Assembly (NCBI GenBank): GCA_937974275.1
Contig: CALJIF010000067.1
Span: 1-30,271, forward strand
Length of the DNA stretch: 30,271 bases
Direction of reading: 5' to 3'
Source of the DNA: an uncultured Flavobacteriales bacterium
Lineage (GTDB): Bacteria > Bacteroidota > Bacteroidia > Palsa-965
Every line of letters begins with the position of its first letter. Within the stretch, counting starts at the first letter, position 1. Below are positions 25,946 to 30,271 of the stretch, one piece after another. A model generated the notes under the pieces. That model was not told the origin of the DNA and did not search any database. It saw nothing but the letters and a program-made list of their open reading frames with translations. The position numbers and the translations under genes were made by a program.

Positions 25946-26731
25946 ATGAGTACCTTTGCAGGCGTGAATCGGTATTTTATTCGTTTGGCATACAAAGGCA
26001 CTGCATATCAGGGATGGCAGGCGCAGCCGCATACGACAATGACGATTCAACAACAGCTGAATGAAAAGCTGAGCATGTTGCTGCGTGAAGATGTGGATTG
26101 TGTGGGTTGCGGACGCACGGATGCCGGTGTACATGCACGAGACTATTTCGCACATTTTGATGCCGTAAAGCCGGTTCCTGCGGGCGATGCAGACTTTGTG
26201 TATCATTTAAATTGTGTACTTCCGTCGGATATCGCAGTGAAACAGATTTATTCGGTTCCTGAAAATGCACATGCCCGATTCGACGCCGAATTGAGAACCT
26301 ATGAATATCATTTGTTGGTTGGCAAAGATGCGTTTAACGCCCATCAGGCCTGGGAAATTCGTAACATGCCCGATTTGCAGGCTATGAACACAGCTGCGGG
26401 AATTCTTCAGGAATATGAGGATTTTGCAGCGTTTTGTAAAGCCGGTGGAAACGAGAAGACAACTTTATGTACCATCGAACAGGCGTATTGGATGCAACAT
26501 GGCCCTTATGCGGTGTTCACGATTTCTGCCAACCGATTTCTGAGAAATATGGTACGGGCAATTGTTGGAACGATGATGGATATCGGGCGCGGAAAATTAC
26601 AACCGGATGACATGCACAGAATTATTCGTTCAGGCAACAGAAGCGAAGCAGGCGCATCAGTTCCTGCTCACGGACTTTACCTCACAGAAATTATATATCC
26701 TGAAGCATTGAAAGTGAATAGCGATGAGTGA
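25946..26731 (+). CDS. truA: tRNA pseudouridine(38-40) synthase TruA
   Basis: Enzyme that makes pseudouridine at positions 38-40 of the tRNA anticodon arm. It has 261 residues from the ATG at 25946. Motifs are YFIRLAYKGTAYQGWQ at the N-terminus, catalytic Asp59 in GRTDAGVHA, RTYEYHL, FAAFCKAGG and FLRNMVRAIVGTM. All key parts of TruA are present. The start is open to question: a perfect -7 box lies just inside the reading frame, and an in-frame GTG at 25964 would give the N-terminus more usual for the family (MNRYFIRLAY). The stop overlaps the ABC exporter gene by 8 bp. Confidence 0.95.
   Translation: MSTFAGVNRYFIRLAYKGTAYQGWQAQPHTTMTIQQQLNEKLSMLLREDVDCVGCGRTDAGVHARDYFAHFDAVKPVPAGDADFVYHLNCVLPSDIAVKQIYSVPENAHARFDAELRTYEYHLLVGKDAFNAHQAWEIRNMPDLQAMNTAAGILQEYEDFAAFCKAGGNEKTTLCTIEQAYWMQHGPYAVFTISANRFLRNMVRAIVGTMMDIGRGKLQPDDMHRIIRSGNRSEAGASVPAHGLYLTEIIYPEALKVNSDE
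25951..25958 (+). promoter_or_regulatory. TACCTTTG box at the start of truA
   Basis: TACCTTTG matches the -7 consensus exactly but lies 5 nt after the presumed ATG at 25946. If it is a working promoter, transcription would start near 25964 and translation would have to begin at the GTG there. It may instead be a chance match within the codons for Ser-Thr-Phe. Confidence 0.35.
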
Positions 26732-28508
26732 GAAAAAAGGTAATGCGTTTGATTGGTCGTTGTTAAAGCGTGTGCTGGGATACACAACGCCTTACCGTGG
26801 ATTGTTTTCGCTGGCGATTGTGATGACGGTGACACTGTCGTTTCTTTCTGTGGTGCGTCCCATGTTGATTCGTCATACGGTAAATAATTTTATCGTCACA
26901 CCTGCAGATGCAAGTCATGAAGCGGTCTTACGAAACGAGTTACTCGTATTTACCATTATCCTTATCGGACTACTTCTGGTGGAATCGATTTTGCAATTCA
27001 CCAACGGATACACCACTTCATTGTTAGGTCAACGAATTGTGCGTGACTTACGTGTGCAGATGCATCGGAAAGTATTAGGATTTAAGGCAAAATATTTTGA
27101 TCGCACACCTGTAGGAACAGCCGTTACTCGTGTAGTTTCCGATATCGAAGCGATCAATGATGTGTTCAGTCAGGGATTTATTGTGATAGCGGGCGATCTG
27201 CTCACGATCATCGTGTATATGGTGTTTATGTTGATGGTGGATTGGAGAATAACACTTGTGGTATTGACAACCATCCCACTTATGTTTTTATCGACCTGGA
27301 TATTTAAAAATGCGGTTAAAAAATCGTTCACCGATGTGCGCAATCAGGTGTCGCGTTTAAATGCGTTTGTGCAGGAACATTTAACGGGAATGCGCATTGT
27401 GCAAGTGTTTAATCGTGAGAAGGTGGAGATGGATAGGTTCAAGGAAATTAATAAAAAGCATAGGGATGCTAATGTACGTTCGGTATGGTACTATTCCGTG
27501 TTTTTTCCGGTGGTTGAAATTTTGGTTTCTGTTTCGCTTGGGCTTTTGGTATGGTATGCGGGAATGCGTATTTATGGTCGATTTGCAGATCCGGGAGACG
27601 TAACGTTTTTCGTGTTGCTGATCAATCAGTTTTTTCGACCCATCCGAATGTTGGCTGATCGTGTGAATACATTGCAAATGGGAATGGTGGCATCGGAGCG
27701 CGTATTTAAAGTATTGGATACCGATGACGCCATCAGCAATAACGGAGAAGTGGTTGCGCAGCATTTAACCGGTAAAGTGAAGTTTGATCAGGTGTGGTTT
27801 GCGTATAACGATGAAGATTGGGTGTTGCGTGGTGTTTCGCTGGAAACCAAACCCGGTGAAATGTTGGCTATTGTAGGCTCTACAGGTTCCGGAAAAACCT
27901 CGATCATCAACTTGTTGAATCGTTCCTATGAATACAACAAGGGAGTTATTTCAATTGATGATATTAATATCCGCGATTACGAATTGTCTTCTTTAAGAAG
28001 TCAAATTGGTGTGGTTTTGCAGGATGTGTTTTTGTTCTCGGACAGCATTCACAATAACATCACGCTCAATAACGATTCCATTTCGAGAGAAGAAGTTGTG
28101 ACTGCCGCAAAAATGGTTGGAGCACACGACTTTATTATGCGATTGCCGGGTGGATATGATTTTGACGTGAAAGAACGCGGTGGAATGTTATCCGTTGGCC
28201 AACGACAGTTGATCGCGTTTATACGCGCATATGTGTACAATCCTTCTATTTTGATTTTGGATGAAGCTACTTCCAGTATTGATACAGAATCGGAACAGCT
28301 GATTCAGTTTGCAACAAAGCAGTTAACGCAAGGAAGAACATCCATTGTAATTGCGCATCGTTTAGCGACCATTCAGGAAGCGGATAGGATAATCGTTTTA
28401 GACAAAGGAACCATTTTGGAAGTGGGTTCACATGATGAATTGATCAAGAAAAACGGGCAGTATAAAAAGTTGTTCGATTTGCAGTTTAGTGCTGAACTTG
28501 TTCAGTAG
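26724..28508 (+). CDS. ABC exporter, fused permease-ATPase (MsbA/MdlB-like)
   Basis: Half-size type IV ABC exporter of 594 residues. The N-terminal membrane domain has about six helices (residues 25-330). The ATPase domain has Walker A GSTGSGKT at 385-392, the Q-loop VLQDVFLF, signature LSVGQ at 489-493 (a Val variant of LSGGQ), Walker B ILILDEATS with Asp513/Glu514, and the H-loop IVIAHRL. The catalytic glutamate is present, so it could work as a homodimer. Substrate is unknown; lipid or drug export is typical of the family. It is translated from an ATG inside the end of truA and overlaps the convergent GNAT-like gene by 23 bp. Confidence 0.93.
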   Translation: MSEKKGNAFDWSLLKRVLGYTTPYRGLFSLAIVMTVTLSFLSVVRPMLIRHTVNNFIVTPADASHEAVLRNELLVFTIILIGLLLVESILQFTNGYTTSLLGQRIVRDLRVQMHRKVLGFKAKYFDRTPVGTAVTRVVSDIEAINDVFSQGFIVIAGDLLTIIVYMVFMLMVDWRITLVVLTTIPLMFLSTWIFKNAVKKSFTDVRNQVSRLNAFVQEHLTGMRIVQVFNREKVEMDRFKEINKKHRDANVRSVWYYSVFFPVVEILVSVSLGLLVWYAGMRIYGRFADPGDVTFFVLLINQFFRPIRMLADRVNTLQMGMVASERVFKVLDTDDAISNNGEVVAQHLTGKVKFDQVWFAYNDEDWVLRGVSLETKPGEMLAIVGSTGSGKTSIINLLNRSYEYNKGVISIDDINIRDYELSSLRSQIGVVLQDVFLFSDSIHNNITLNNDSISREEVVTAAKMVGAHDFIMRLPGGYDFDVKERGGMLSVGQRQLIAFIRAYVYNPSILILDEATSSIDTESEQLIQFATKQLTQGRTSIVIAHRLATIQEADRIIVLDKGTILEVGSHDELIKKNGQYKKLFDLQFSAELVQ

Positions 28509-29484
28509 TCACAAGTGATTTTTTCATCACCGCATATTCTCTGATTTTTTGACCGCGATACACCGGTTGTTGCAAGCCGTGTATTAATTCCTGAATAGTA
28601 ATGCAAGCATCAAATCCATTGATGAGTGCTGCACGTATTCCCGCATTTTCAATGACGGCTTTCATACCTTCCGTTTCATCAAACAGGGAAGTATGAATTA
28701 TGAAGCGGCGTTCTGCTCTGCTGAATTGATCTGCAAATCCAATCATTAAGCCACATGCGATATCGTCATTACTGATCAGTAACCCTATCGCACCCGAGAA
28801 CAGTTTCTCCTGCAACGTCATGTATTCATAAAACACTTTTTCGCTATCCGCAATACCAACACGATTGGTACGTTGTTGCAGCAATGAATACCATTGCCTG
28901 GTGTAAGATAAGCACGCGATACCGGACATTTCTTGGAATGCATATCCTTCTGCCTTAAGTCGGTTTTCAATTGCCATGACATCGGGCATGTCGCAGCGCA
29001 TATAGCGATCGATCGTTGCAAAACGTTTCCAAGCGGGAGTGAATCCGCATTGTTCAAATTGAACGCTGTAATACGATTGGTGTAATGGTTCTGCGGTGAA
29101 AAAATCGTTCATAGAACCCAAACGCAAACCGAACGTAGATCCTGAAATAGGGTGAACGGGACCGATCAATTCAGTGCAGTCGTGTTGTTTGGCGAACTCT
29201 TGTGCTTTGTGCAATAGTGAAGCTGCAATGCGATATTCCGAATGTGCTTCATAGTTGCCGATGTACATTGTTCCGGGAGTAGTTGAACGATAAACCACAA
29301 CACGTCCGACCATCTTGTCGTTAACAAAAACAGCAATTCCGATTTGTACTGCAGTTGTGTTAATGAAGTCGTTGATCCGATGAACTGATCTTGCTGCGGC
29401 AGGATACAACTCATTCGGGAATTCAACCAATTCGGTCCATCCTTGACTGTCGGGAGAAATGAGTCGTACGTCGAGATTGCTCAA
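28486..29484 (-). CDS. GNAT-like acyltransferase-fold protein (TTG start)
   Basis: Soluble protein of 332 residues that looks like two linked GNAT-type folds. The first half has GIAVFVNDKMVGRVVVYR, GNYEAHSEYRIAASLLHKA and LIGPVHPISGSTFGLR, the pattern of the acetyl-CoA N-acyltransferase superfamily. The second half has GLLISNDDIACGLMIGF and a degenerate tail. No substrate can be named. The only plausible start is TTG at 29484: an in-frame stop lies five codons upstream, and the first ATG would cut off more than 50 residues of the fold. The 3' end overlaps the ABC exporter gene on the opposite strand. Confidence 0.75.
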   Translation of the reverse strand: MSNLDVRLISPDSQGWTELVEFPNELYPAAARSVHRINDFINTTAVQIGIAVFVNDKMVGRVVVYRSTTPGTMYIGNYEAHSEYRIAASLLHKAQEFAKQHDCTELIGPVHPISGSTFGLRLGSMNDFFTAEPLHQSYYSVQFEQCGFTPAWKRFATIDRYMRCDMPDVMAIENRLKAEGYAFQEMSGIACLSYTRQWYSLLQQRTNRVGIADSEKVFYEYMTLQEKLFSGAIGLLISNDDIACGLMIGFADQFSRAERRFIIHTSLFDETEGMKAVIENAGIRAALINGFDACITIQELIHGLQQPVYRGQKIREYAVMKKSLVTTEQVQH

Positions 29485-29536
29485 TGCCGTTGATATTTAT
29501 TAGCAACAATTATCCGGTTGCACGGTAAGATTAATG

Positions 29537-30271
29537 TTATGAACTAACTTTCGCACTTTTGTCCATCAACTTTTCTTTAAGGAACGTCCCGGTGACGGAC
29601 TTTTTATTTTTGACAATTTCTTCCGGTGTTCCTGATGCAACTACTTCACCACCGCCATCACCGCCCTCAGGACCTAAATCAATTATGTAATCGGCACATT
29701 TAATAACATCCGGATTATGTTCAATGATGATCAAGGAATGACCATTATCCATGAGCGCATAAAAGGAATCCAGCAATTTACGAATATCGTGGAAATGCAA
29801 TCCTGTAGTAGGTTCATCGAATATAAAGAGGGTAGGAGGTTGATGATTTCCTAATGCCAGAAAGGAAGCCAGCTTTACACGCTGCGCCTCACCACCCGAT
29901 AATGTACTCGAGGATTGCCCCAGATGCACGTATCCTAAACCGGTATCCTGCAAAGGCTTTAGTTTATTCACAATACGTTTACCGGTTGCCGGATCTTCTC
30001 CAAAAAATGTAATGGCATCATCAACGGTTAACTCTAATATGTCGGCGATGCTTTTTTCGCGAAACACAACTTCCAATACTTCTTCTTTGAAGCGTTTGCC
30101 TTTACACGTATCGCAGGTTAAATGCACGTCAGCCATAAACTGCATTTCAACAACCACTTCGCCTTCTCCGCTGCACACTTCGCAACGACCTCCATCCACG
30201 TTAAACGAAAAGTGTGACGGTTTATATCCGCGCATTTTCGCCAACGGTTGGTCTGCAAATAGATTACGGAT
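29537..30271 (-). CDS. uvrA: Excinuclease ABC subunit A, C-terminal part (5' end outside window)
   Basis: C-terminal 244 codons of UvrA, the damage-sensing ATPase of nucleotide excision repair. The frame is open to the right edge (IRNLFADQPLAKMRGYKPS), so the start lies outside the window. Visible parts are the zinc-binding CEVC and CDTC pairs, the signature STLSGGEAQRVKLA, Walker B TLFIFDEPTTGLH and the C-terminal IIDLGPEGGDGGGEVVASGTPEE. The sequence is intact to the stop at 29537. The GNAT-like gene follows 52 bp downstream on the same strand. Confidence 0.97.
   Translation of the reverse strand: MRNLFADQPLAKMRGYKPSHFSFNVDGGRCEVCSGEGEVVVEMQFMADVHLTCDTCKGKRFKEEVLEVVFREKSIADILELTVDDAITFFGEDPATGKRIVNKLKPLQDTGLGYVHLGQSSSTLSGGEAQRVKLASFLALGNHQPPTLFIFDEPTTGLHFHDIRKLLDSFYALMDNGHSLIIIEHNPDVIKCADYIIDLGPEGGDGGGEVVASGTPEEIVKNKKSVTGTFLKEKLMDKSAKVSS

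Overview
The window reads as ordinary chromosomal DNA from a member of the Bacteroidota. The markers are two secreted proteins with the type B C-terminal sorting domain of the type IX secretion system (T9SS), an aerotolerance (Bat) operon, DUF4199 and DUF4293 membrane proteins, a Rho factor with a long disordered insert, and start regions with TAnnTTTG -7 boxes but little sign of Shine-Dalgarno sequences. The genus cannot be told. I see no tRNA, rRNA, CRISPR array, transposase or phage gene. Gene density is very high and no gap exceeds 300 bp.

Left part (1-5.9 kb): a sensor histidine kinase of the periplasmic-propeller type, cut off at the left edge, is followed by its NarL/LuxR-type response regulator. 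Convergent to them, on the minus strand, is a likely operon of a small two-helix membrane protein, a metallo-beta-lactamase-fold hydrolase and a polytopic GT-C-like membrane protein.

Middle part (5.9-12.1 kb): a stand-alone FabF-type ketoacyl synthase and an Mpl-like murein peptide ligase lie on the plus strand. Rho and a DUF4199 protein, coupled by TAATG, lie on the minus strand. A DUF4293 protein diverges from rho, and a YfcE-like phosphoesterase converges on it.

Surface-protein part (12.1-18.4 kb, minus strand): two tandem paralogous secreted proteins share a signal peptide, a ~240-residue N-terminal domain, SprB-type repeats (about eight in one, two in the other), an Ig-like module, two PKD modules and a T9SS type B C-terminal domain. 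Each is followed by its own hairpin terminator, so they are probably separate transcription units.

Bat part (18.6-25.8 kb, minus strand): moxR, a DUF58 gene, a single-pass membrane protein gene, batA, batB, batC and batD form a tight operon, mostly joined by ATGA overlaps, behind a TACCTTTG promoter box. BatC carries a striking polyglutamine tract, batD has no ATG start, and no batE follows. The system is thought to couple a cytoplasmic MoxR AAA+ ATPase to membrane VWA proteins and periplasmic BatC/BatD.

Right part (25.9-30.3 kb): truA and an ABC exporter overlap on the plus strand. A GNAT-like protein with a TTG start overlaps the exporter tail-to-tail. The C-terminal third or so of uvrA runs off the right edge.

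Most of the window is well-known gene content. The parts that most deserve a second look are the tandem adhesin-like pair with its shared N-terminal domain, the polyQ BatC, and the disordered insert of Rho.
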